A stretch of 64,000 bases of DNA, from NCBI GenBank assembly GCA_949130495.1, contig OX422207.1, positions 709,748,456 to 709,812,455 on the forward strand, read 5' to 3'. Position 1 is the first letter of the stretch; each line of letters begins with the position of its first letter. The notes beneath the pieces are model-generated. The model made no database searches and was not told where the DNA came from. It was given only the letters and a program-made list of their open reading frames with translations. The stretch is from Sambucus nigra. Taxonomy: Eukaryota; Streptophyta; Magnoliopsida; Dipsacales; Adoxaceae. The position numbers were made by a program, and so were the translations under genes. This document shows positions 34,606 through 45,543 of this stretch, piece after piece.

Positions 34606-35785
34606 TTAAACTAGGAAGGGGGTCATTGTTATTCCCTCGGGCATGTCGACCATAGAGGAAAAAGTGGTGAGAGCATCGGCTAGGTTATTCTTTGCTCGGG
34701 GTAGGTAATGGAAGGTGATATCTCGGAATTGGGAGGCTAACTCTTCTAATTGGGCATGAAAGGGTTGGAACTTTTCGTCCTTGACTTTCCACTTTCTGAG
34801 CACTTGACCGATGATGTGGGGAAAATCCTCGTAGACATCAAGGTGTTGAATACCCTTTTCGAGAGCAACTTTGAGGCCCACTGTGCATGCCTCGTATTTC
34901 GTCATGTTGTTGGTGCAAGGGAAATCCAATTTCATGGTGATGGGAGTCATCTGGGGTGACCAGAAGTATCCCAATGCCATATCCCTTTTTATTGGCAGTG
35001 CCATTAAAGAACATTTTCCATCGAAGGCGGTCTTGGGTGGTGCAGACGATATTTTTATCTGGGAATTTGGAGATCCAGACATCTGCTTCTTCTATAGGGT
35101 AGTCAGCGAGGTAGTCAGAGATGGCTCTTCCTTTAACAGCTTTCTGTGTGACATACATGATATTGAACTCGGTTAGGAGCATCAACCATCGGGCCATTCG
35201 GCTGGATAAGGCAGGTTTCTCAAGCAGGTATTTAATGGGATCCATTCGGGATACAAGTTTGATGGGGAAGGCGAGCATGTAGTGTCGTAACTTTTGGGTG
35301 ACCCAGATAAGTGCGACACATGCCTTTTCTAAAGCAGTGTAGTTGACCTCGTACCCGACCAATTTACGACTGGCATAATAGATGGCTCTTTCTGTGCGGG
35401 AGTTTTCAAGGTATTGGGCTAGCAAAGCCCCGGCTACAGTGTCGATTATGGTTAGGTATAGGAGTAAAGGGAGACCAGACTGTGGTGGCATGAGTACTGG
35501 AGGTTGGGTCAGGTATTGTTTGATTCGATCAAAAGCTTCTTGGCAGGCCTCGTTCCAAACCTTGGTTGAATCCTTTCGTAGGAGCTTGAAGATTTGTTCA
35601 CAGATGGAGGTTAGCTGGATGATAAACCGACTGATATATTGTAATTTCCCAAGAAAACCTTTGACTTCTTTCTCTATTTGGGGTGGTGGCATCTCAAGTA
35701 TGGCCTTCAGCTTTGCAGGATCTTCATCTATCCCCTTTTTACTGCCCATGAATCCCAAGAGCTTTCCCTTTGTAACGCCGAACAC
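34606..35785 (-). pseudogene. Dual RNase H region of element C
   Basis: First RNase H, 35785 to about 35060, with ACQEAFDRIKQYL, the connection domain and YYASRKLVGYE. A second, archaeal-like RNase H follows (about 35060-34606; KNNLADAL near its end), separated by a frame change near 34960-35080. The second copy reads FNGTANKKG where FDG is expected and TKYEA where (A/N)EYEA is expected, so catalytic acids are lost. Two RNase H domains in a row are a mark of the Tat lineage. Confidence 0.8.
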
Positions 35786-36199
35786 ACACTTCTATGGATA
35801 AAGTCGCATCTGATATTGTCGCAGTCGTTCGAAGAACTTCCGGAGAGCGGGAACATGACCTTCTCTAGTTTTGGACTTGATAATCATATCATCCACGTAA
35901 ACCTCGACCTCTTTGTGAATCAGATCGTGTAGGATGGTTTTGGAAGCCCTTTAGTAGGTAGCCCCAGCATTCTTGAGACCGAATGGCATAACGGTGTAGC
36001 AAAATGTTCCCCATGGGGTGATGAATGAGGTTTTTTCTTGGTGGTCTGGGTGCATCTTGATTTGGTTGTATCCGGTAAACCGTTCGACGAATGACTTGAG
36101 AGCATGACTGGTTGTGTTGTCCATGATCATGTCGATGTTGGGTAGCGGATAATCATCCTTCGGAGAAGCTTTGTTTAAATCTTGGTAGTCCACACACAT
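35786..36199 (-). pseudogene. Reverse transcriptase of element C
   Basis: Starts around MCVDYQDLNKASPKDDYPLP, then MPFGLKNAGATY. An in-frame TAA near 35950 follows. The active-site motif YVDD is intact at 35888-35899. Palm motifs are Tat-like and clearly different from those of A and B. Confidence 0.85.
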
Positions 36200-36361
36200 T
36201 CGAACCTTTCCTCATGATTTTGGTACAGGTACAATGTTGGCTAGCCATGTGGGATATTCAATCACTCGAATGAAATCCACGTTTAACTGTTTGACCACCT
36301 CTTCTTTGACCTTGAGCGACCATTCAGTGCGGAGTTTTTTGAGTTTTTATTTAACTGGCTT

Positions 36362-38089
36362 TTAATCTGGGAGAGTGGGGATCTCGTGCTGAGCTATTTC
36401 TGGATCGATTCTGGGCATATCATCATAGGACCATGCGAAAACCTCTACGAACTCCTTCAGCAATTCTCCAAGTTGTGCACGCTCATGCTTATCAAGGGTG
36501 GACCCTATCCTAATCTCGTGCAGTTGGCTACTAGAACCGAGATTAATAACAACAGTCTCTTCTTCATTAACTTGAACGCGGTTATGTTGTTTATTATTAA
36601 CCTTATTTAGATTAGTTAAGAATTTTTCATTTGCAAAATCATCATCATCAAAAGTTTGATTAGAATCTAAACAATTAATATAAGGCACAACAAGATACTC
36701 AAAATCTTCATTTATTTCATTGATAGGAAAAACAACATTGAGAACCTCATCAAAAGAGGTCTCGATTACATTTGAGCAAGGACAGACAACAGAAGAAGAA
36801 ACAGGGTAAACATTGGGCTAAGGGGAGATTTCAAGAGGTAGAACTGGCGCAGCATGCCAGTTGAGGAGAGGTATATCAGTAGCTTTAATCAGACGGGATG
36901 GGTCCATTAATGTAGTGCTTGAATGAACCATGCCGAGTGCCAGCCCCAGTATCTGTAGGTTGAAGGAATCTTTGTAATCACTTTTCTCAGTCTCTTCGAT
37001 ATCTTTGATGAGTGGTTGTACGCGGTGTGGGAAACTCTCGGCCCATGGGTAGCTATCTTGGAAAAATATCTCCATTCCAGGCTTCATCTTCTTATCTGTG
37101 TGGTCGTACCATGGTTCTGGAAAATCGCAAAAGGGGAAATCCTCACCATCTTTGATGAATCGTCCATTTAAGGAGTCTCCTGAGATAGTTCGTATACAGT
37201 TTAATCCTCTCTTTAGTCGAGACTGGCGGATCATTTTGAGCTCTTGTTCTGATGGTTGATACCCCAAGCCGCAAGGAGGGAAAGCTTTCTTCAGTTCGAT
37301 GGGCTCAAGTATCCCTTGCTGCCTTTTCCCTAGCCCCAGTCCGGGCATGAAGTGCATGTTTTTGAACATCTGAATCACATTGACATTGCCATGAGGGTCA
37401 TATTCTGGACAAACCCTTTCTTTGAAACCGTCCCCTGCCGGGAGTAGGAATGGCTCGACTCGAAATCCTGATAGGAGCATATTATTTGACCCGTACTGTA
37501 TCTCGAGAATTGGACTGCTCGTGCTTGCACCCTCGACATTTTTGTCATCGCCCAAAATGGTGATGACTCGCCCGTCGGCGAAGAACTTCAATTTTTGATG
37601 GAGTGAGGAAGACACACCCTTGATATTGTGGAGCCAGGGGCATCCGAGCAACAGGTTGAAACAAGATGGGATGTCTATGACTTGGAATTCAACGACAGGG
37701 TTTATAGGCCCAACCCCAATTATAAGTTTTATGGATCCCATCACCTCCCGAAGGGTATTATCGTAGGCACGCACAGCGGCGGAGGTTGGAGCGAGGTCGC
37801 TTTCTTTCAGGTCTAAACACTTAAAAGTTCTCAGAGGGCAAACGTTCAAGGCAGATCCGTTATCGACAAGGGAGAGTGGCACGGCCTTCCCCATAACTTC
37901 GACAGAGATGTTGAGTGCATGATTGTGATTCGACCCGATTCTGGGGATTTCTTCTTCAGAAAATGATAGCATTCGGGTAGAGGTTAAGGATTCGACCAGA
38001 TTTACCGCCCCCTCTAGTGTGGTAGAGGGAGGAACTATAGATCTAATGAGTAATTTGATTAAAGAATTTCTGTGTAGCTGGGAAGACAT
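36362..38089 (-). pseudogene. Protease and pre-RT region of element C
   Basis: A 423-codon open frame (38089-36818) with the retropepsin site VDNGSALNV (D at residue 76) and, at residues 241-266, a G-patch-like stretch MFKNMHFMPGLGLG, as in Ogre-type elements. A second piece, 36688-36362, leads to RT (FVEVFAWSYDDMP). A stop separates it from RT. Confidence 0.8.
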
Positions 38090-38431
38090 GAAAAGCCCCC
38101 ATAGAGTGATGTTAGCTTGAGTTTTCTTCAGTTAATCAAGGATCTTGCTCTCCTCAATGGTCATCTATGGCATAGGAAGGTTTTTAACGCCCTTCCTCTT
38201 GTCATTTGCTGGTAGTTAGCTCGGAACTTGGTAATGTCTCACTGATCTGGTCATGTGATTTACTGAAGAAGGAAAAAACATAAATCTCGTTTCCTCGTCA
38301 ATCTCAGGATGTTCTGCCACCCTGTCTATTTCTCCGAGGAGTTCTTCAAATCAGATCATCCCACATATGTCAACTACTGGGCCAGCTCTTCTTGAAGCTT
38401 GTTCTTCGCTCGAATCTTCGAATCCTTCCCC

Positions 38432-39477
38432 CTATCCGGTGGAAACAATTTTGTCTTTCCCTATAAAGTCGATGCATTCCACAACTTCAACGGCTTCTTT
38501 ATACAAGTTCCCCCATTCTGTGGGGATATGTGTGATTAAAGGGACCAAGCGCCCTTGTATCTTCAAAGTGTCAAGTAACCTGGTGATACTGTAAATGTTG
38601 TTGGTTTGCTTGAAAATTTCTGCCATAGTCTGGACAACATCATCTAAGCTGACTTCGTCGGTTGGTACCACCCATCTGTCTGAATCTCGAGCCCATTTTA
38701 GTGCTTCCAAAAATAGTGTACTGAATCTCTGGAAATCGATGACCATCTGTGAGGGCAATTTCAGCCCGAATTCTAGGAGTTGGTTTAACACCTCTAACAA
38801 TTCCATACCTCCATTTTTAGAACAGGTACGGACAGCGATGCATGCTCTGGTAAGGAGTGACAGTGCCTAATCAGCGGGGCTAGTAGGGTGTAGGAGGAAA
38901 TATGGGAAAATTTGAAGAGGTTTAGGAGGGTATAGGGGTGTGATTTGGGTTAATGGATCGCAATTCGGGTTTTTTTCCAAGAAGATGGCATTGGTGTGAT
39001 TTGGGAGTGGCTTGTGAGTAGTGTTTGGCTTAGGATTGGCTGGTGGAGTGATGGTACCCCGATTAATGAGATCTTGGATTACGTTTCGGAGGTGAAAGCA
39101 CTTTTCGGTGGTATGGCCAGCAGTTTGGTGGAAGGCGCAATGAGCGTCGGTCTTGAAGTTTCTTGGGAGTGGATTTGGAAATGGACGTGGATCCAAGGGT
39201 TTGATGAGGTTTCCGCTTAACAGGGCTTGGTAAACTTTGGAGGGGGGGCATGAAGCTCAGTGTATTCCCTTCGGACGGGAGCAGGGCGGCTTTCTGGTGC
39301 CCATAATGTGGTTTGTTGAGAGATGTTGTTGATGGTTGAGACTGTAGCATTGGCAGGCTTGTCATACTTTTTAGGGGTGAACTGTCCGGACACCTTCTTT
39401 GGTTCAATTTCCTCTTTAATGAGGCTTTCCTCGATTTCCACTCCAGCCTCTCTGAGAGCTCTGAAGTGGGGATAGTA
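38432..39477 (-). pseudogene. gag C-terminal part of element C, frameshifted
   Basis: Three frame-shifted pieces: 39441-39217, 39196-38867 with CAFHQTAGHTTEKCFHLRN (a Cys/His nucleocapsid-like motif as in Tat gags), and 38806-38432 without recognised motif. The link between the last piece and protease is broken. Confidence 0.65.
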
Positions 39478-40335
39478 TTATCCTCCCATCGTCGCTCGGA
39501 AATGGGGCAAGAAGTTCTTTTTCACTATGTTGACCTGTTCTTCCTCGGATGGCCGATTAGTCATGGTAGTTGCTCGCTCCCTCCATCGAGTTATGAAGTT
39601 ACTGACTGATTCCCTAGGATTCTGTTTGAGCAACTCTAAATCACGACGGGTGACCTCAACCTCTTCGTTGTATTTGTACTGCGACATGAATTCTCGGGCT
39701 ACATCCTCCCAGCTACGGATTCTGGATTCCTCAAGGGATGAAAACCATCGGAGGGCACTATCCTTCAAATTTTTCTGAAACAATTGGGTCATCACCTCTT
39801 CAGAAGGCCCTAGTAGAGTCATGGAACGATGATAACTGCGAAGATGAACAATTGGGGGACCACTCCCCCTGAACTTCTCGATATTTGGCATCTTGAACTT
39901 CTCGAGTAACCTCTCTTTAGGATAAGGAGACATGTGGGTGTAGTCCATGTAATTCCCAGAGATCCTGACTTGGTCAAACTTCTTGGTGAGCATCTTGAGA
40001 TCCTCTCTGACTTTATTCAACTCCTCCTCCTTTGGATCAGCGACCACAGTCAGGTTAGCCATAGGTTGGGCAATGTTTGGCATTGGAAGCTGGGCAAGCA
40101 GCGGCGCATTGGCAGGAGGGGCACGTGGAGCGTGCTGATATTTTTCCAGGACCCAGATAGGCTCGGGTGGACCCATAGCACGAGGGAACAGGGCCTCGGG
40201 CTCTTAAGGAATATGAACTTGGTTTCGTTGCTTTTCTCGGACCTCAGCTTGGAGGTTGTCAAACTTAGCCACGAACTGAGCTAGGACTGTCGGTAGATCC
40301 GGTTGTATGACTGGTGCTTGATCTTCATTCTCCAT
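39478..40335 (-). pseudogene. gag of element C
   Basis: ATG at 40333-40335 (MENEDQAP). TAA stop at 40204-40206 in frame with the main part 40176-39481. Retrotransposon gag features: FRGSGPPIVHLRSYHRSM, ALRWFSSLEESRIRSWEDVAREFMSQY, VSNFITRWRERA. The last stop, TAA at 39478, precedes in-frame YYPHF and looks like a CAA-to-TAA change. Confidence 0.85.
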
Positions 40336-40446
40336 GGAAGATGGATGGATTTCGGACTTGAAAGAAGTAGTAGAGGAGAGGATGAAACTCCGGGGTGATT
40401 TGACTGAAGACCGAAGCCAATAGGGAGCCAGGCCACGGGCTTGCAA

Positions 40447-41650
40447 TCGACCTGAGAAGGCGTAGGATAAGATTTATTTTTGAGAAAAAGAGAAGAAACT
40501 ATTTTTGGGTTTTTGATAAAGAAGAGAGAAATGTTTTTGAATTTTTAATAAAGAAGAGAGAAATATTTTTAGATTTTTAATAAAGAAGGGAGAAATGTTT
40601 TTGGATTTTTAATAAAGAAGGGAGAAATGTTTTTTGGAGACGGAACTCAGCATGATTATTATGATTGTTATGTTTTCACTTGTATTTAATTCTCCTAAAT
40701 GCAATGCCGGACGGACACGAGCCTGGAAAAGTGGGGGTTTTAATATATGCAAAGATATGGTTTGGACTTGTAACCAGGCTCACGGACAGGGTCCCGTTTT
40801 AAAAAATGTGCAAAAATTGGGTGGCAGATCGACCCGGAATTTCGGCAGAGTTTCGGGTTGAAACCGGCAATCTAAAGTGCGTGTCCTAAGTCTGACACCT
40901 ATATGCGGGTATGCAGTTGGTTGGGTGAATCGACATGGGTTCCCCCCCTTTGGCGTGACTTCCACGATATACGTCTTGCTCTTGCGGGCAATCGGTACGT
41001 GTGGACAAGCCATTTGATATGCCTGAGTGTACGTGAATTGCCTCACCATATACCTCGTGGGGATGGTACGTGTGAGAGCGAATTCGATATACTCGGCGTA
41101 CGTGAACGAATTCCTTGCGATATACCTCCCGTCATGACTTCGGTCAAGAGGTACGATGCGGGGGAACCGTTCGATATACGTTGAAGGTACTTGGCCAATG
41201 AAAGGTGAGAGTCATATGGCTTAGGCTAACTGCGAGCTGCCGGACCAGCGCCCATCACTAAGTGACCCTCCAGTTACTAGGTAAAATTTGGTCAATAACA
41301 ATGCTCTTTGGTGATGTTGTGTGAATCATGCATGATTCTCTTTATTAGTATCTTATGATAAGAATGCCTTTCTTGATCATGCCAAACATGGAACAAAGTA
41401 AAAGTACCCCAAAAAGTACGCCAAGTATGGATGGGTGATGCGTGCAACATGGGGATATACATGTGATCAAAGGTGCACGTGGTGCGAAGTGTACATGGAG
41501 AATTTTTGTACAAGTGTGTGAACATAAGCGTAAGCATGGGATACATGTGAGAAAGGGGAATAGGCATGGGGGAAAACATAAGTGTGAGGGAAAACATAAA
41601 CAAATATAGCATCCATGTAAATAGAGTCAAGCGCACAAGCAAAAACACAT
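40447..41650 (-). other. 5' leader of element C
   Basis: No gene. Contains a 32-bp repeat, four copies (40497-40640, GAAG(A/G)GAGAAAT at 40521, 40553, 40585, 40617), and degenerate GATATAC / GGTACG(T/A) repeats (40960-41180). Long leaders before gag are usual in Tat/Ogre elements. Confidence 0.6.
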
Positions 41651-41669
41651 ATCCCTAGCGGAGTCGCCA
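41651..41669 (-). other. Primer-binding site of C (tRNA-Arg)
   Basis: On minus TGGCGACTCCGCTAGGGAT, one base after the 5' LTR. It is complementary to the 3' end of plant tRNA-Arg with about one mismatch, as recalled from the tRNA sequence. tRNA-Arg priming is typical of Ogre/Tat elements. Confidence 0.75.
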
Positions 41670-41670
41670 C

Positions 41671-42396
41671 TGTGGCCATCCCCGATCCTGATCCTTGCGG
41701 GCGGGCGCGTGGAGGAAAGGATCATTCCAGTCCTGCGCGTCCCTCTCAGGAGCGCTTCGGCCGGCGTCATTTTTGGTGTGAAAAATGTAGAGAGATTCAG
41801 AGTCATCAGTCTATTTTACTCAAAACAGACAAAAAAAAGGGGGAAGCCACCCCGAAGAGTGGCATCCAAAGACATACTGATGCATACGAAACCAAGATGA
41901 TTCGACAAGGGTTCGGAGGCTTAGTTACGAAATGGGAAGGTGTTAGGCACCCATTCCTCCCTTTCGGTCTCTCATGAATATTTGATATTTTCCTTTATGT
42001 TTCCCCCCATGATATGTGTGTATGTGTATATATATAGAATGGAGGTAGGAATCCTCGACTTGTATCATGGAAAAGATAAAGTGAGTCGTTCGTAGGAAGA
42101 TATAAGAGTAATATTAGAAAAATGAGATTTACACGATTACCCCTACGTTGATCGTTATAAGGGAACGATAACGCATATGGGGTAATGTTTCACTAAGAAC
42201 AAGTATATGTATAATATAAGAAAAATGGATTTAGAGAAGATAAAAAATGAGAGAAAAAATGAGAAAAAGGACTCGAGTCTCGGGTTTTACCTCGAGACAC
42301 CTACGTAGCCTATAAAGGCATCAAAGTCCATGTAGTTCGCATGTAAAACGAGGGGTGGGGTTTATCCCATAAATCCAAAATGGGGAATCTCTTATT

Positions 42397-42444
<48 letters not shown>

Positions 42445-43788
42445 AAAAATTGTTTTAGTTGTGAGGAAAGTGTGAGGAAAATATGAGAATACCTTATTTG
42501 AATTTATGAGCAAAACCCTCTTTTTCTTATTTTTTGGGGTTTTATGAAATAAAAGATGTGCAATAATACTAAGTAAAAAGTATATTAAGATGTGTGAAAT
42601 GGGATAATAAAAGTGCTAAGTAAGAAAACAAGTTATTGAGAATTCAAGAGAATTTAAAGAGAGAGTTTGAGAAAGTTGGACCTTCTTGAAGATCTTGAGC
42701 TTGATCTTGAATATTGGGGAGCAGCCCTTGCACTTTGGATGATGATTTAGAGTGGCTAATTCGCCAAGTTTGATGAAAGGGATGATGAAAAGTGGAAGTA
42801 AACAGGGATTTGGAAGTTGAAATCACGCTGCCTTCGAGAGAGGTTTCTGGGATTCGTTGAGAGGGATTTTTATCAGATCTGGTCTCCTCCTGCAAATAAG
42901 GTGAAGGCCTCCTTTTATAGTCCCAGGTGAGTGCCGATCGGCATAGACCCCTTCCTGCCTATCGGCAGGCAGGTGCCGGCAGGTTCTGGAACCTGTCGTT
43001 TGGCAGTGTGTTTCATGCTTTTTCGGAAAATCGACCGTCGAGGGAAAACCGTTGGTCAGAATCACGAACGGGGCATACCGTTGGAAAGGTAATTCAGAGA
43101 CCTTTGAAAGTCCTTCGGACATCTCCCGGGTTCAAGAGTTGACTTTGGGTAAAATATGGCTTGGAAGCGTCTGTCGGTCCATTGGACGAGGAATCATTCG
43201 GACGCAAATAGATCGTTCGTCCGCATGGTAAGTCCGAATCCCGCATGAGGCATAACGTTAGAAAGGTTAGGAGATTTAATTCGACATTCCAAAGAGTTTG
43301 ACCCAATTTGGAGAGTTGACTTTGGTCAACCGGGCTCGAGAAGCGCTCGGTGGCCTCCCGGAGTCAAACGGATCATTGGTCCGCATGGAAAGTCGGAATC
43401 GCTCACGGGGAGGACCGTTGGAAAGGGTATTCAAGGCCCTTTGAAGATTCATTCAGCCTAGGTCGAGCTAAAGAGTTGAAATAGGTCAAACAGAGCCCGG
43501 GAGCGCCCGGTGGCCTCTAGGTCAAGTTTCGAACGCAAACGGACTGTTCGTCCTCATGGTAACTCAGAATCGCGCACGGGGAAGACCATTGGAAAGGGTA
43601 TTCAGTTCCCTTCAAAGATTCATTTAGCCTCGATCGAGATGAAGAGTTTGACTTTTGGGTCAAATCGAGCCGGGGAGTGCCCGATGGCTTTCAGGTCAGT
43701 ACTCGGGACGTGACCTGGGTTTACAGTTATGAAGGGAGGTACTAGGGACCTAAGGAGAGTCAAGGTGTAATAGAATGGGGTGTCGAGA
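41671..43788 (-). mobile_element. 5' LTR of element C
   Basis: Partner of 5683-7788. Its outer end reads TCTCGACACCCC on minus instead of TGTAGACACCCC, so the terminal TG has mutated. (GT)n tract at 42401-42440. Sub-repeats at 43015-43710. Confidence 0.9.
42913..42943 (-). promoter_or_regulatory. TATA box plus palindrome in 5' LTR of C
   Basis: CTATAAAAGG (42913-42920 core) with TGCCGATCGGCA at 42932-42943 upstream on minus. This LTR would drive gag-pol. Confidence 0.65.
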
Positions 43789-44531
43789 TTGCGTGTACTT
43801 AGCATAATTTTCCAATGACAAACACATACTCTTAAAGTACATGCATAATATAACAGAGTACACACAGGCTGAATAACAAAGGTTTTAGATTGTAAATTAT
43901 TTTGTAAATTGCTTCTAAATTTATATATTTCTAAATTGTAATTAAATGTACTGCATTAGTAAATTTACATACTATATTTATAAATTGTAAATTATTTTGT
44001 ACTCATTATAGTACCATAAATGATATTTTAATTAAATGGGCTCTTTATATATGCATGTACTTTTGTTACAGTCATTTTCCAATTGCATTTACTTTATCAT
44101 TTAAATTCCATTCATATCAACTAGTAAACCCATAACCTACCCTATTTATTAGGCTGAACATCCCCTAACTACTTCAAAGCTAAGAATCTTACATATCCTT
44201 TAATTTATTCATATCAACCAATACACCCATAACCTACCATATTTATTAGGTTCAACATCCCCAACTATTTCTGACCCTAAAAATAAATAACTTTAGTTTG
44301 GCTTATAAAAACCTAACATTGTTCTTTTCTCTACCATTCCAAAAATCAATTAAAATACATAAAATTGGTTATCCCAACAGGAGTTTTGAGAAATGCTATT
44401 AATGTTGATAACAGGGCAAGAACAAAATTGTGAATGGTTAAGGAAAAGATTTCTTCATATCAAAACAAAATTGATACTTTTCAACAATACTTCACGAAGG
44501 TTATTGCGGACTCATACCCATCCTTTTTGAC
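43789..44531. other. Host spacer right of C
   Basis: Starts with TTGCG and the continuation of the stem-loop repeat (GCGTGTACTTAGC). A ~58-bp segment (CATATCAAC...TTATTAGG) is duplicated at 44108-44165 and 44206-44262. No gene recognised. Confidence 0.5.
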
Positions 44532-44762
44532 TTGTTTCAGGAGGATGAGCTACCTCTAGAAGTTTATGAAGACCTCATGAATTTCTATACAAATGCGGTC
44601 ATAATAAATATTGAGAATTTGATGGAAAAAATGTACGATATGAAATGGCGCATATATGCATTAGAGCAGAAAATTCAAGTGTACTCGAATTTCACTACCT
44701 CTCTTCTTAACCCTATCGAGAGTTTTAATGATTTTTTTTTGGATTCTCTTTTTGATATTTGA
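44532..44762 (+). CDS. Unrecognised 76-codon open frame, possible exon
   Basis: Predicted protein is hydrophilic with a helical centre (MEKMYDMKWRIYALEQKIQVY). TTTCAG/GAGG upstream at about 44536 could be a splice acceptor, with a short open frame from ATG near 44437 before it. I do not recognise it; it may be a fragment of a host or transposon gene. Low confidence that it is coding. Confidence 0.2.
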   Translation: MFQEDELPLEVYEDLMNFYTNAVIINIENLMEKMYDMKWRIYALEQKIQVYSNFTTSLLNPIESFNDFFLDSLFDI

Positions 44763-44889
44763 TTTTGTTTGTGTGTTTTTTCAAATCTTTTGCATATTTT
44801 TTGTTATAAATGAATTATTTTTTCTGCCATGCGTGTCTTTTCATTTTCATCATAAACATGTATACTCTAATAATATTGTTGTTGATGAG

Positions 44890-45183
44890 GACCATAATAC
44901 ACATAAGATAGGGAAACATATGAGCGCCTATTTATGGAATATTAAAAGAGAATCAACAAGAAGGAAAGTTTAACTTTGGAAAATCTCCAATCTACTTATG
45001 CTCGGCTCAAGATGGGAAAAAACTATAGATCTGGTTCTAGTTAGGATGATGAATCAGAGCCAGATCTGTAGTTTCCTCCCATCTTGAGTCAGATATATAG
45101 ATTGGAAATTTTCCAAAGCTAAAACCTTCCTTCTTCTTGAACAAACACTCATACGTTCCCCTATCTTATATGTATTATGGTTC
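44890..45183. repeat. Long imperfect hairpin (arms ~130-150 bp)
   Basis: Left arm 44890-45038 and right arm 45055-45183 are inverted copies, for example CCATAATACA(C/T)ATAAGATAGGG and CTCAAGATGGG against their complements, separated by about 16 bp. The left arm has an extra ~22 bp. Arms look 85-90% alike by eye. Could be a foldback element or a young hairpin-RNA locus. Confidence 0.75.
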
Positions 45184-45543
45184 TTGAATTTTTCTTGTAG
45201 TTTATACTGTAAAAAATGACTAAAAAAAATATAAAGTACACGCAATAATATATAAAGTACACGTGAGCATTATTAAAAAATATGCGTGCACTTTCAAAAA
45301 CATGTATGTACTGTACATAGATCCCATTCAGAAATGAACACTCAACAATAAAATTATATCCATTTATCCAAATGGGTTCTTCAATAATTCTTTGGAAACT
45401 ATTATTGCAATGAATGAATTGAACAATAATAAGTGTAATCAAATTAGTTCTTTACATGTAGACTTATGATGACCCGTTTTACTACACCTAGAAAAAAGTA
45501 ATTTCCCGAACTGTGACCTCACCAATAGATTTTTTTCTCTTAT
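45184..45543. other. AT-rich spacer with AAGTACACG motifs
   Basis: No gene seen. AAAGTACACGC and TGCGTGCACTTT phrases at 45230-45295 are relatives of the stem-loop array at 5310-5682. Confidence 0.5.

Larger units (their letters stand above)
5683..43788 (-). mobile_element. Tat/Ogre-like LTR retrotransposon C with nested A and B
   Basis: Two related ~2.1-kb LTRs bound the element; inner ends carry a tRNA-Arg PBS (41651-41669) and a G-rich tract (7789-7800). Flanks read ATGCG before 5683 and TTGCG after 43788, a 5-bp target duplication with one mismatch, and both flanks belong to the same host repeat. Minus-strand order: 5' LTR, leader, gag, protease with G-patch-like segment, RT, two RNase H domains, integrase, antisense genes on plus, 80-bp array, 3' LTR. 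The dual RNase H, tRNA-Arg primer and antisense genes place it in the Tat lineage. Removing the nested insertion leaves about 18.6 kb. Confidence 0.9.

Noticed and set aside
41641..41669. A tRNA-Arg gene
   Set aside because: Only the 3' end of the tRNA is matched and it directly abuts an LTR, so it is a primer-binding site.
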